The notes beneath the pieces are model-generated. The model saw only the letters and a list, made by a program, of their open reading frames with translations. It made no database searches and was not told the DNA's origin. Positions 1 to 7,458 of a DNA stretch of 55,948 bases are shown piece by piece. The position numbers and the translations under genes are program-made. The stretch lies in contig JAISWI010000015.1 of assembly GCA_031270865.1 (NCBI GenBank), positions 1-55,948 of the forward strand, given 5' to 3'. Positions within the stretch are counted from its first letter, which is position 1. Each line of letters starts with the position of its first letter. The stretch is from Oscillospiraceae bacterium. Its GTDB lineage: Bacteria > Bacillota > Clostridia > Christensenellales > Aristaeellaceae.

Positions 1-261
1 TCCTGCTGGACGGCAGGCTGGAGATTGACAACAACCGGGCTGAGCGTTCATTCAAGCCGTTTGTTATAGGTCGCAAGAATTGGTTGTTCGCCAACACGCC
101 ACGCGGCGCGCGGGCCTACGCCGTCTACTACAGTATCATCAGACCGTCAAGGAGAACGGTTGAACCTCTACAAGTATCTCACCGATGTATTCCGCAACGC
201 TTCTACCGGCGTTTCTGTCGAGCGGCTACTGCCTTGGCCCGATAAGCCCGTTGATCTTTGA
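1..261 (+). pseudogene. IS66-family transposase, C-terminal remnant
   Basis: Translation from base 3 gives the conserved IS66 C-terminal block (LEIDNNRAERSFKPFVIGRK, then NWLFANTPRGARAY). After YYSII the frame breaks. The remaining IS66-like text (TVKENG, then LNLYKYLTDVF) is spread over two other frames and ends at the TGA at 259-261. That implies two single-base losses near 140 and 165, so the copy is dead. The 5' part lies outside the window. Family assignment is firm; the exact IS is unknown. Confidence 0.85.
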
Positions 262-468
262 TTGGGCATTGTCTCAGGGGCGGCTTGCGGTCTTTGTGTA
301 CTGCTATGTTTGACGGATATGCATATAGGTCGCGAGGATTGGGGTGTAGCGTAGGAAAGATTCAACATGATAGATAAATGCCTCGAATACTTCAATTGCG
401 ATTTGATATATAAGGATAACAGGGAGTATCCCAGCTTAATACTCCCCGCTGTTGGATAAACCATGAAA

Positions 469-1482
469 TTACTCATTCTTGCGCTTTTCATGATAAGCGG
501 TTACATCGTTTATAGCGCTATCCAATGCATCGCCCATCAATCTCACCCTTGTCTGAACGCTCGCATGTTTCGCGCTTCCGGATTTGCATGCGGTCATGTA
601 TTCGCCGTTTTCATCAAGCGACTCAAAAAAGTTATCTATAAGCGCTCCGAATGTATTAGCCGCAATGTCTCTACCAATCGCCGACTGCGCGGTGAACATG
701 ACCACCGGAACATGTACCTTTTTCAGGTACTGGCGTTTATCTGTGAACGCCTTATCAAGATAATCAATGACAGAGTTGATTTCAGGAATGGGAATCCTAA
801 TCTCCTCATTCTTGATATCATCGGATACGCTCATAATATCCGCTCCGGAAAAACCCATTTCGGGCTTGAAGCGTAGGATCATGTATTGTAACAGGATCTG
901 GATATCTTCGCTCTTGCGGCGAGCGGGTTCCGTTAACTTGATTTTTTCACGCATGAAGCGGTGTTCGCATAGCCTGCCGAGCGCGTCTATCGCGTCTTGG
1001 CCCAGCATCACGCGCGACAGGTCCATCTTGGACAACGCCACGGCTTGGTTGCGCATGAAGAAAACAGTAGCGCGTTCCTCCGCGTCAAGCGGTCGGAGTA
1101 CGGAGATGGACAGCTCGTACTCGTTGATCTGGCTCTGGAGCGTAATGGGCAGATCAGAGAACTTCATCCCTATCAGAGACTGCCCATATATCTCTTTCAC
1201 GCGAATCTTTGGAGACAGCTCAAACTGGTCAGCGATAAACGCGCAGAGCGTTAGCGTGCGCTGCTTGCCGTCAAGCACGTTATATCCAGCGTCGCCCGCT
1301 TCCTCGAAGAGCAGGCTCTCGATCGGCACATCCAGCAGCAACGACGCCATGAGATTGCTTTTCTTCTCAGCATCCCACACTTCCTTGCGCTGGATGGAAA
1401 TGTTCTTATTCAATTTACCGTCCGCGTCTTGGCGTTTCAGCCAGCCGACGGTGTGGGTTTCCGGGTTGCTCTTAATGGGCAA
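469..1482 (-). CDS. DUF262 (GmrSD N-terminal-like) protein
   Basis: About 337 residues. The N-terminal third has the DUF262 pattern: QRKEVWD, a hydrophobic SLLLDVPI stretch and the signature YNVLDGKQRTLTL. This is the ParB-like fold found in GmrSD-type modification-dependent restriction proteins and many stand-alone proteins of unknown role. No DUF1524 HNH nuclease motif is visible at the C-terminus, so nuclease activity cannot be claimed. The open frame reaches a GTG at 1491, but AGGAGG directly abuts that GTG. The TTG at 1480-1482 sits 8 nt from AGGAGG and is the better start. The gene is isolated between transposon and nuclease debris. The family is clear; the function is not. Confidence 0.8.
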   Translation of the reverse strand: MPIKSNPETHTVGWLKRQDADGKLNKNISIQRKEVWDAEKKSNLMASLLLDVPIESLLFEEAGDAGYNVLDGKQRTLTLCAFIADQFELSPKIRVKEIYGQSLIGMKFSDLPITLQSQINEYELSISVLRPLDAEERATVFFMRNQAVALSKMDLSRVMLGQDAIDALGRLCEHRFMREKIKLTEPARRKSEDIQILLQYMILRFKPEMGFSGADIMSVSDDIKNEEIRIPIPEINSVIDYLDKAFTDKRQYLKKVHVPVVMFTAQSAIGRDIAANTFGALIDNFFESLDENGEYMTACKSGSAKHASVQTRVRLMGDALDSAINDVTAYHEKRKNE

Positions 1483-1502
1483 TTTTTCCACCTCCTAAAA
1501 CC

Positions 1503-1530
1503 AGTATATCGGATTAATGAAAAATGTCAA
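1503..1530 (-). promoter_or_regulatory. SigA-type promoter for the DUF262 gene
   Basis: On the minus strand TTGACA (1525-1530) and TATACT (1503-1508) are separated by 16 bp. Transcription should begin about at the AGGAGG at 1491-1496. This leaves almost no leader and supports the TTG start at 1482. Confidence 0.6.
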
Positions 1531-3185
1531 GTTGATTCACTGCTTTTTCTGATAACAAATTCTACCTTACATGAGGCGCGCTAGCAAGCGTGTATATGAC
1601 AAATTATGAAATGCTAACTAAAAAACGACAAGGATGAAGAGTATTAAGGCTACCAAGAATCCAATCGGCGAAGCGACGATAACATCGTGGCCGACGCATG
1701 CGAATCCGTTATCAATGCTGGCTTGCCACCCAGAGACGACGTCGTGGCTGTATAACTGTTTCATATCGTTGATCGCAGTTGATGATAACTATGACTATTA
1801 CGATTTTTGGTATAAGGAGTATCTTTTCATTGATTATCAAAAGGATTAATAAAAGAATTCTCAGTATGTTCGGTAATGATATAATAGATTTTATTAAGTT
1901 GGTGATTGACAGTGGTTGTTATGTTTATCTGGTTTCTATTAGTGAAATTGTAAGCACTAATTCCAACCACGAGTGTTGTTGCATATTATTCGATCCTGCT
2001 AAAAAACAGCCGATGGATGTTTGATCTTAAGCTTTATAAAGTGTTGAAAAGCAAAAACACTGAAAGATACATCGAGATGATATGTGCGGACATTAAATAT
2101 TTTATTGTAGATGAGAATAACGTTAAATTTTACCATACACTAACATAAGGACAAATACATCAGTATCAGAAAAAACAGAGACACATAACACTCCGATTGT
2201 CAATGAAATATCTGGTTTGAATGTGCTTATTAAAGCGGCACGGGTCGTTACACTGAGGAACCGGAAACGCGTGACAACACGCGAGCCGATATCATCGTTT
2301 TTTATGGGAAGAATGAGTTTATCGTATAGCTAAAGCTCTGGCGCGGGCAAAAAAAGGAAAGTGTAGCTTACAGGCAGCTTGTCGGATAATAACACTGGTG
2401 AAACGATTAGCTTTACAGCGCGGTTATTAAAACTAGTCGTCGAGGGAGTAAATAGTGGTTAATGCCGTCTCTGTCCGCGAGATAGATACGATGGAACCAT
2501 CAGAACCAAGTTGGTGGGAATGTGATTCGAAAAATACATACTATTCTTAGAAGGATGTCTGACTGCTGGACGGTTAATCTCATACAGTAAACTGCCACTC
2601 GCAAGCAGTCTACACAACTAGAAGGATGTTGATATACTTACCCATGAATTGAAAGCAGTTCTGCAAAAAGCTATAGATTCATGAAACTAATTACTATTAA
2701 TTATGAGCCGTTATAGCGCATAGGATTCAATGATATAGTACGGGCCATTGGTTCGAGCGCAATTTAGCTCATCATAAAACGTTAGAGATGCAGGGGATGT
2801 GCGTAACGGGTAAATATATCATCTCAGATTACCTGATCAAGTCGATAAATCGCCTATTTGTGGCAAAGAAAGATACAGTCACCCATTGAATGAGGGAGCA
2901 AGATGGCAATACTCCTGTTTTCCACAATATCTTAATACCTACATATTATCAGTTCAAGAAATCTAATGAATCCTCTACAGATAAAACCTGAAGCATCAAA
3001 AATATCTAAATCTCATACTTATCCAAGTTTGTGACATATACAATAAGCGGCGTCACCTAATCAGGCGGCATCGTTTTGCTTGCTAAATATTTCCTTATTT
3101 ACAATAACCTCCAGAAAAGCGATCGTCCAACAGACCACCTCGCCCACATCAGTCCCCTGTCAGCGCCCCGCTCCCGTTCACTCCC
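1531..3185. other. AT-rich, gene-poor tract with decayed sequence
   Basis: No intact gene is apparent over about 1.65 kb and base composition is clearly lower in GC than the flanks. Open frames are at most about 80 codons and lack convincing ribosome sites. One fragment is recognisable (2275-2389). A stretch around 1857-2150 reads MFGNDIIDFIKLVIDSGCYV and continues after a stop, which suggests another broken gene I cannot name. From 2500 to 3060 stops are dense in all frames. Confidence 0.6.
2275..2389 (+). pseudogene. PD-(D/E)XK nuclease-domain fragment of an AAA-ATPase/DUF1703-type protein
   Basis: The frame reads NTRADIIVFYGKNEFIV, stop, LKLWRGQKKE, then AYRQLVG, stop. This matches the C-terminal nuclease core of AAA-ATPase/PD-(D/E)XK proteins, which normally reads as D-x-V-x-x-Y followed by FIVELKxWRG and a QLxxYL helix. 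The stop at 2327-2329 (TAG) replaces the catalytic Glu of the E-L-K motif and a second stop replaces the Tyr of the helix. The fragment cannot be functional. The rest of the gene was not found. Confidence 0.6.
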
Positions 3186-3461
3186 TCACCAAAACCACCA
3201 AACCAGAAACACCAGCAACCCCATAACCCCAAAAAACGCCGCGACATACGGCATCACCAGCGAGAACACAGCTATGATCATCGCCAGCGTGTCTTTCGCG
3301 CTAAACCGCTCCGCAGACGAGGCGCCGCCGCTTTTCCGGCGTAACCGGGGCAGCCCTCGCTTCCTACGCTCACCGGGATCGGGGTACTTGTCGGGGATGT
3401 TGGCATGCCGGATTCGCGCCAAATCCTCCTCAACCCGATCCCTGCCGAAAAACATCGTCAT
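3186..3461 (-). CDS. Small membrane protein at the end of the peptide ABC operon
   Basis: Ninety-one residues starting at the ATG that overlaps the stop of the upstream ATPase gene (ATGA). The first half is charged (GRDRVEEDLARIRHANIPDK and an Arg/Lys-rich stretch). The last 37 residues are almost entirely hydrophobic and probably form two membrane helices ending in FLVWWFW. The overlap implies translational coupling to the transporter operon. I do not recognise the family. It may be an accessory subunit or an unrelated last gene. Confidence 0.6.
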   Translation of the reverse strand: MTMFFGRDRVEEDLARIRHANIPDKYPDPGERRKRGLPRLRRKSGGASSAERFSAKDTLAMIIAVFSLVMPYVAAFFGVMGLLVFLVWWFW

Positions 3462-4444
3462 GCCCCCTTGCGCAGCCGATGGCATTTTACGAAATGCCCC
3501 GCCTCCGCCTCGACCGGCTCGGGATCGACGACCCTGCACTCATCCTGGCAATAAACGCACCGCGTGTTAAACCGACAGCCGGAAGGAGGGTTAGCCGGGG
3601 AAGGTATGTCGCCTTCAAGCAACACTCGCTTGCGCGCGCGGTTAGCCTCCGGGTCGAACGTGGGCGCGGCCGCCAGCAGCGCCTCGGTATACGGGTGCAG
3701 AGGGTTGGCAAACAGCCGCTCCTTCGGCCCGATCTCCACCATTTGCCCCAGATACATCACGCCGACTTCGTCGGATATGAACTTCACGACCGAAAGGTCA
3801 TGCGATATGAACAAATATGTCAGGTTCATCTCTTGCTGCATGTCTTTGAGCAGGTTGATGATCTGCGACTGGATGGATACGTCCAGCGCGGACACAGCCT
3901 CGTCGCAAACGATGAACTCCGGGTTAACCGCCAGCGCCCGGGCAATGCACACGCGCTGGCGCTGCCCGCCGGAGAATTGGTGCGGGTACCGCCACGCCTG
4001 CTCCGGAAACAGCCCGCACTTGCCGATGACCTCTATCACCCGGTCGCGCATCTCCCGCTTGCTCTTGACGATCCCATGCTGAAGCATCGCCTCGCCCACG
4101 ATCTCGGCCACGGGCAGGCGCGGGTTCAGCGAACTGTACGGGTCCTGGAAGATGATTTGCATCCTGGTGCGCAGCCTGTTCATCTCGCGCTTGGGCAGTG
4201 AGGATATCTCGCGCCCAGCGAAGCGCACGCTCCCTTCCGTCGGGCACAGCAGCCGCAGTATGGTGCGCCCGGCAGTGGACTTCCCGCACCCGGATTCCCC
4301 CACCAGTCCCATAACCTTCCCCTTGGGTATCGCGAAGGATACATCGTCCACCGCGCGAACGAAACCCGCCGCGCGCCGCATAACTCCCTTTTTTATAGGG
4401 AAATACTTCTTCAGGCGCGATACTTCCACCAACGTTTCAGCCAT
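3458..4444 (-). CDS. Oligopeptide/dipeptide ABC transporter ATPase (OppF/DppF type)
   Basis: 328 residues, usual for the family. It hydrolyses ATP on the cytoplasmic face to drive peptide import. Visible motifs are Walker A GESGCGKST, Q-loop FQDPYSSLNPR, signature FSGGQRQRV, Walker B FIVCDEAVSALD, the switch His in FISHDLSVV, and the C-terminal oligopeptide extension with HPYTEALL and a Cys-containing NTRC segment. The start ATG at 4444 overlaps the end of the preceding ATPase gene by 8 nt and has a GGAGGG site. It would pair with the OppD-like subunit upstream. An in-frame extension to 4543 lies wholly within that upstream gene. Confidence 0.95.
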   Translation of the reverse strand: MAETLVEVSRLKKYFPIKKGVMRRAAGFVRAVDDVSFAIPKGKVMGLVGESGCGKSTAGRTILRLLCPTEGSVRFAGREISSLPKREMNRLRTRMQIIFQDPYSSLNPRLPVAEIVGEAMLQHGIVKSKREMRDRVIEVIGKCGLFPEQAWRYPHQFSGGQRQRVCIARALAVNPEFIVCDEAVSALDVSIQSQIINLLKDMQQEMNLTYLFISHDLSVVKFISDEVGVMYLGQMVEIGPKERLFANPLHPYTEALLAAAPTFDPEANRARKRVLLEGDIPSPANPPSGCRFNTRCVYCQDECRVVDPEPVEAEAGHFVKCHRLRKGA

Positions 4445-5444
4445 GCCTCGTCCCTCCGTACAGCCAACAGGCGATGTTGTGGCGGGGCTCCACCTCGACC
4501 TCAGGGGGATAATCCGCCGCGCATTCCGGCATCGCCCGGTCACACCGGGGATGGAACGGGCATCCGCTGGGCTTGTCGCTAAGGTCCGGCACGCTGCCCG
4601 GTATCACGGTCAGCCGGCTGGCCGTCGTGGTCATGTCCGGCTTGGAGTTGATCAATCCGATCGTATAGGGATGCAGCGGGTTTTTGAATATCGTGCCGAC
4701 ATCGGCCACCTCCGCCACACGCCCCGCGTACATCACCATGACCCGCTCGCTCATCTCGGCTATCACGCCTAGGTCATGGGTGATAATTATTATGGAGGCT
4801 CCGATATCCCGCTTCAGGTCGTTCATCAGCGTTAGCACCTGCGCCTGGATCGTCACGTCCAGCGCGGTCGTGGGTTCGTCGGCGATCAGCAGCTTGGGAT
4901 TGCACGCCAGCGCCATCGCGATCATCACCCGCTGGCGCATGCCGCCGGACAGCGCGAACGGGTACTCGTCCGCGATCCGGCGCGGGTTGGGTATGCGCAC
5001 CTTCGCGAGCATCCCTATGCTGGCCTCGCGCGCCTGCGCCCGGTTCATGCCCTGGTGCAGCATCAGCGCCTCGTCGATCTGCGAGCCGATCCTGAAGACC
5101 GGGTTCAGGCTGGTCATGGGTTCCTGGAATATCAGGGAGATGTCGTTGCCGCGAATCTGCCGCATCCGCGCGTCCGGTATCTTCAGCATGTCCTCATCGC
5201 CAAAGATGATCTCCCCGCCCGCATACCTGCCCGGCGGCGTCTCCACCAATCGCACGACCGACATGCACGATACCGACTTGCCGCAGCCGGACTCGCCTAC
5301 CACGCCCAGCGTCTCGCCCTCGCCAACATGGAAGCTCACATCATCAACGGCCTTGACCACGCCGCTGTCGGTGTAGAAATATGTCTTAAGCCCGCGGACG
5401 TCCAACAGGCGTTTGCCGCCGTCCGCGCCTATATGATTATACAT
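4437..5444 (-). CDS. Oligopeptide/dipeptide ABC transporter ATPase (OppD/DppD type)
   Basis: 335 residues. Walker A GESGCGKSVS, Q-loop FQEPMTSLNPV, signature LSGGMRQRV, Walker [13 protein letters not shown] and the H-loop ITHDLGV are all present. The C-terminal oligopeptide domain carries HPYTIGLINS and the Cys-rich CPFHPRCDRAMPEC segment that in homologues can hold an iron-sulfur cluster. The gene starts 6 nt after the permease stop. With the OppF-type gene it forms the usual heterodimeric motor. Confidence 0.95.
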   Translation of the reverse strand: MYNHIGADGGKRLLDVRGLKTYFYTDSGVVKAVDDVSFHVGEGETLGVVGESGCGKSVSCMSVVRLVETPPGRYAGGEIIFGDEDMLKIPDARMRQIRGNDISLIFQEPMTSLNPVFRIGSQIDEALMLHQGMNRAQAREASIGMLAKVRIPNPRRIADEYPFALSGGMRQRVMIAMALACNPKLLIADEPTTALDVTIQAQVLTLMNDLKRDIGASIIIITHDLGVIAEMSERVMVMYAGRVAEVADVGTIFKNPLHPYTIGLINSKPDMTTTASRLTVIPGSVPDLSDKPSGCPFHPRCDRAMPECAADYPPEVEVEPRHNIACWLYGGTRHG

Positions 5445-5450
5445 CAGTAA

Positions 5451-6344
5451 TCACCGCTTCATCTTGGGATCAATGGCGTCGCGCAGGCCGTCGCCCACCA
5501 GATTGAAACACATAACCGACAGGAATATCGCGAGTCCCGGCGGCACCCAGTACCACCATTTATTTTTGATGACCAGCAGGTCCCGCGCGTCCTGTATCAG
5601 GTTGCCCCACGTGGGGGTGGGCGGCGACACGCCAAGCCCCAGGAATGACAGCGAGGTTTCGGTCAGGATCACGCTGGCCATGCCCAGCGTGGCGTATACG
5701 ATGACGTAAGCCAGCACGTTGGGCAGCAGGTGCTTGAATATCCGCCGCGCGTCGCTGATGCCCAGCGCCTCGCACGCCTCCATATATTCCATCTCGCGCA
5801 GCGTCAGTATCTGCCCGCGCACGATCCGCGCGATCGTCGGCCAGGAGAGGATGGCCAGCGTGAATATCAGGACAGGGATGGAGTTCCCGAAGACCATCGC
5901 GATGGTGACGCACACAATCAGGAACGGGAAACTCATGAAGACCTCGCACAGGCGCATGATGAACGCGTCGACTATGCCGCCGTAGAATCCGGCCAGGCTG
6001 CCCATCGACACGCCTATCAAGCACTGCGCGGCGGTCACCACCAGCGCGATGCCCAGCGATATCCTCCCGGCGTAGAACAAGCGGGTGAACAGGTCGCGCC
6101 CGATCTTGTCCGTGCCCAGCCAGTGCGCGGCGTTGGGGCGGACGTCGCGCTCGTTCATCGCGGTGGATTCCATGCGGTATGGCGAGAGCATCGGCACAAA
6201 TATACAGGCCATCAGTATGATGAGCAACGTGATCAGGCTGGCTACGGCCAAACGGTTGCGGCTGAACCGCCACACGACGTTGCCCCAATAGCTTTGCCGC
6301 AGGTCACGCTTGACGGGCGCCGCCGCGTTAGCCTTTAATTCCAT
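5451..6344 (-). CDS. Peptide ABC transporter permease (OppC/DppC type)
   Basis: About 297 residues with an N-terminal helix, the LGTDKIGRDLFTRLFYAGR motif typical of OppC, and the EAA loop EYMEACEALGISDARRI that contacts the ATPases. The C-terminus ends GDGLRDAIDPKMKR, also typical. The frame runs up to a GTG at 6392 that overlaps the upstream stop. The ATG at 6344 has GGAGGTGG at 8 nt and gives the usual N-terminal length, so I prefer it. Six membrane helices are expected. Confidence 0.93.
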   Translation of the reverse strand: MELKANAAAPVKRDLRQSYWGNVVWRFSRNRLAVASLITLLIILMACIFVPMLSPYRMESTAMNERDVRPNAAHWLGTDKIGRDLFTRLFYAGRISLGIALVVTAAQCLIGVSMGSLAGFYGGIVDAFIMRLCEVFMSFPFLIVCVTIAMVFGNSIPVLIFTLAILSWPTIARIVRGQILTLREMEYMEACEALGISDARRIFKHLLPNVLAYVIVYATLGMASVILTETSLSFLGLGVSPPTPTWGNLIQDARDLLVIKNKWWYWVPPGLAIFLSVMCFNLVGDGLRDAIDPKMKR

Positions 6345-6388
6345 ATAACCAGCCACCTCCGCGTCGTTGTGGGCTCCACGCGCCGCGC

Positions 6389-7357
6389 TCACTCATACTT
6401 GATGCGCGGGTCGGCTATCGCGTACAGCACGTCCGACACCAACGCGCCCACCAGCGTCAGCAGCGAGAGCATGGCGTTCACGCCCAGTATCACCGGATAG
6501 TCGCGCGTGTTGACCGCGTCAACGGAGATCTTGCCCAGTCCGGGGTACGCGAATATGGTTTCCGTCATCACCGCGCCGGAGAGGAGACTGGGTATCCAGA
6601 ACCCCAGCAGCGTGATGATGGGTATGATGGCGTTGCGCAGCGCGTGGCGGTATATGGTAACCTTTTCCTTTAGACCTTTCGCCCGCGCGGTGCGTATGTA
6701 GTCCTGGCGAATAACCTCAAGCATGCTGGAGCGGGTATAGCGCATGAAGCTGGCGGTGGAGGCGAGTCCTAGCACGACGGCGGGCAGCACGGTATGCCAT
6801 GCCACGTCCAGCTGCCGGGCCAGCCACGTCGCGTTCCTGGAGAGCAGGTTGTTGCGCATGCCGTACAGCGGGAAGAGTCTCAGGTCCACGGCGAAGAATT
6901 TCAGCAGCAGCAGCCCGAAGAAGAACGTGGGCATGCTAATGCCCACCAGTGAGAACACGGTGGCCGCGTTGTCGGCCAGTGAGCGCTGGCGCGTCGCGCT
7001 GAGGATGCCAATGGGGATGCCGATGAGCATCGACAGTATCAACGCGGAGAACGAAAGTATGAACGTAGGCCCGATGAAGTCGCCCAGCAGCGCGGTGACC
7101 GGGCGTTTATGCTTGATGGAGTAGCCGAGGTTGCCCTGGAAAGCGGAGACGATCCAGTTGAAGAACTTCTGATGGATGGGCAGTTTGGGATCCAGCCGCT
7201 CCGCGAGGATCGCCTTCTGTTCCGCCGTGAGCTTAGGGTCCATCATGGTGGATACGGGCCCGCCGGGCGCGCTTTCCATTAGGAAGAAGAGGATGAGGAG
7301 TATGCCCAGGAACACGGGGATGATCTGCAGGACGCGTCGGGTCAGGTATGTTCTCAC
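6389..7357 (-). CDS. Peptide ABC transporter permease (OppB/DppB type)
   Basis: 322 residues starting at a GTG with AGAGGG 8 nt upstream. The N-terminus MRTYLTRRVLQIIPVFLGIL is the standard DppB opening. The EAA loop reads QDYIRTARAKGLKEK and the C-terminus YAIADPRIKYE. It forms half of the membrane channel with the OppC-type protein. The 102-nt gap to the binding-protein gene upstream holds a strong hairpin (7403-7435). Confidence 0.95.
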   Translation of the reverse strand: MRTYLTRRVLQIIPVFLGILLILFFLMESAPGGPVSTMMDPKLTAEQKAILAERLDPKLPIHQKFFNWIVSAFQGNLGYSIKHKRPVTALLGDFIGPTFILSFSALILSMLIGIPIGILSATRQRSLADNAATVFSLVGISMPTFFFGLLLLKFFAVDLRLFPLYGMRNNLLSRNATWLARQLDVAWHTVLPAVVLGLASTASFMRYTRSSMLEVIRQDYIRTARAKGLKEKVTIYRHALRNAIIPIITLLGFWIPSLLSGAVMTETIFAYPGLGKISVDAVNTRDYPVILGVNAMLSLLTLVGALVSDVLYAIADPRIKYE

Positions 7358-7402
7358 GCGGATTCCCTCTTTCCCGATCCATTGGAATCAGCCGTTATAA
7401 CC

Positions 7403-7435
7403 CGCGCAGGGGCTGGCCGAACCAGCCCCTGCGCG
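7403..7435. terminator. Perfect 14-bp hairpin between binding-protein and permease genes
   Basis: Arms at 7403-7416 and 7422-7435 pair perfectly around a 5-nt loop. There is no downstream T run. In transporter operons such hairpins often stabilise the upstream binding-protein mRNA or partly terminate it, so that more binding protein than permease is made. That role is inferred here. Confidence 0.6.
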
Positions 7436-7458
7436 CGCCGTCCGTGACGGTCAGCGGG

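Noticed and set aside
1857..2150. Possible peptide-maturation (BtrH/C39-like) gene fragment
   Set aside because: The spacing of DFIKLVIDSGCYVYL is suggestive, but the sequence is short, interrupted and lacks further motifs. It is noted only as debris.
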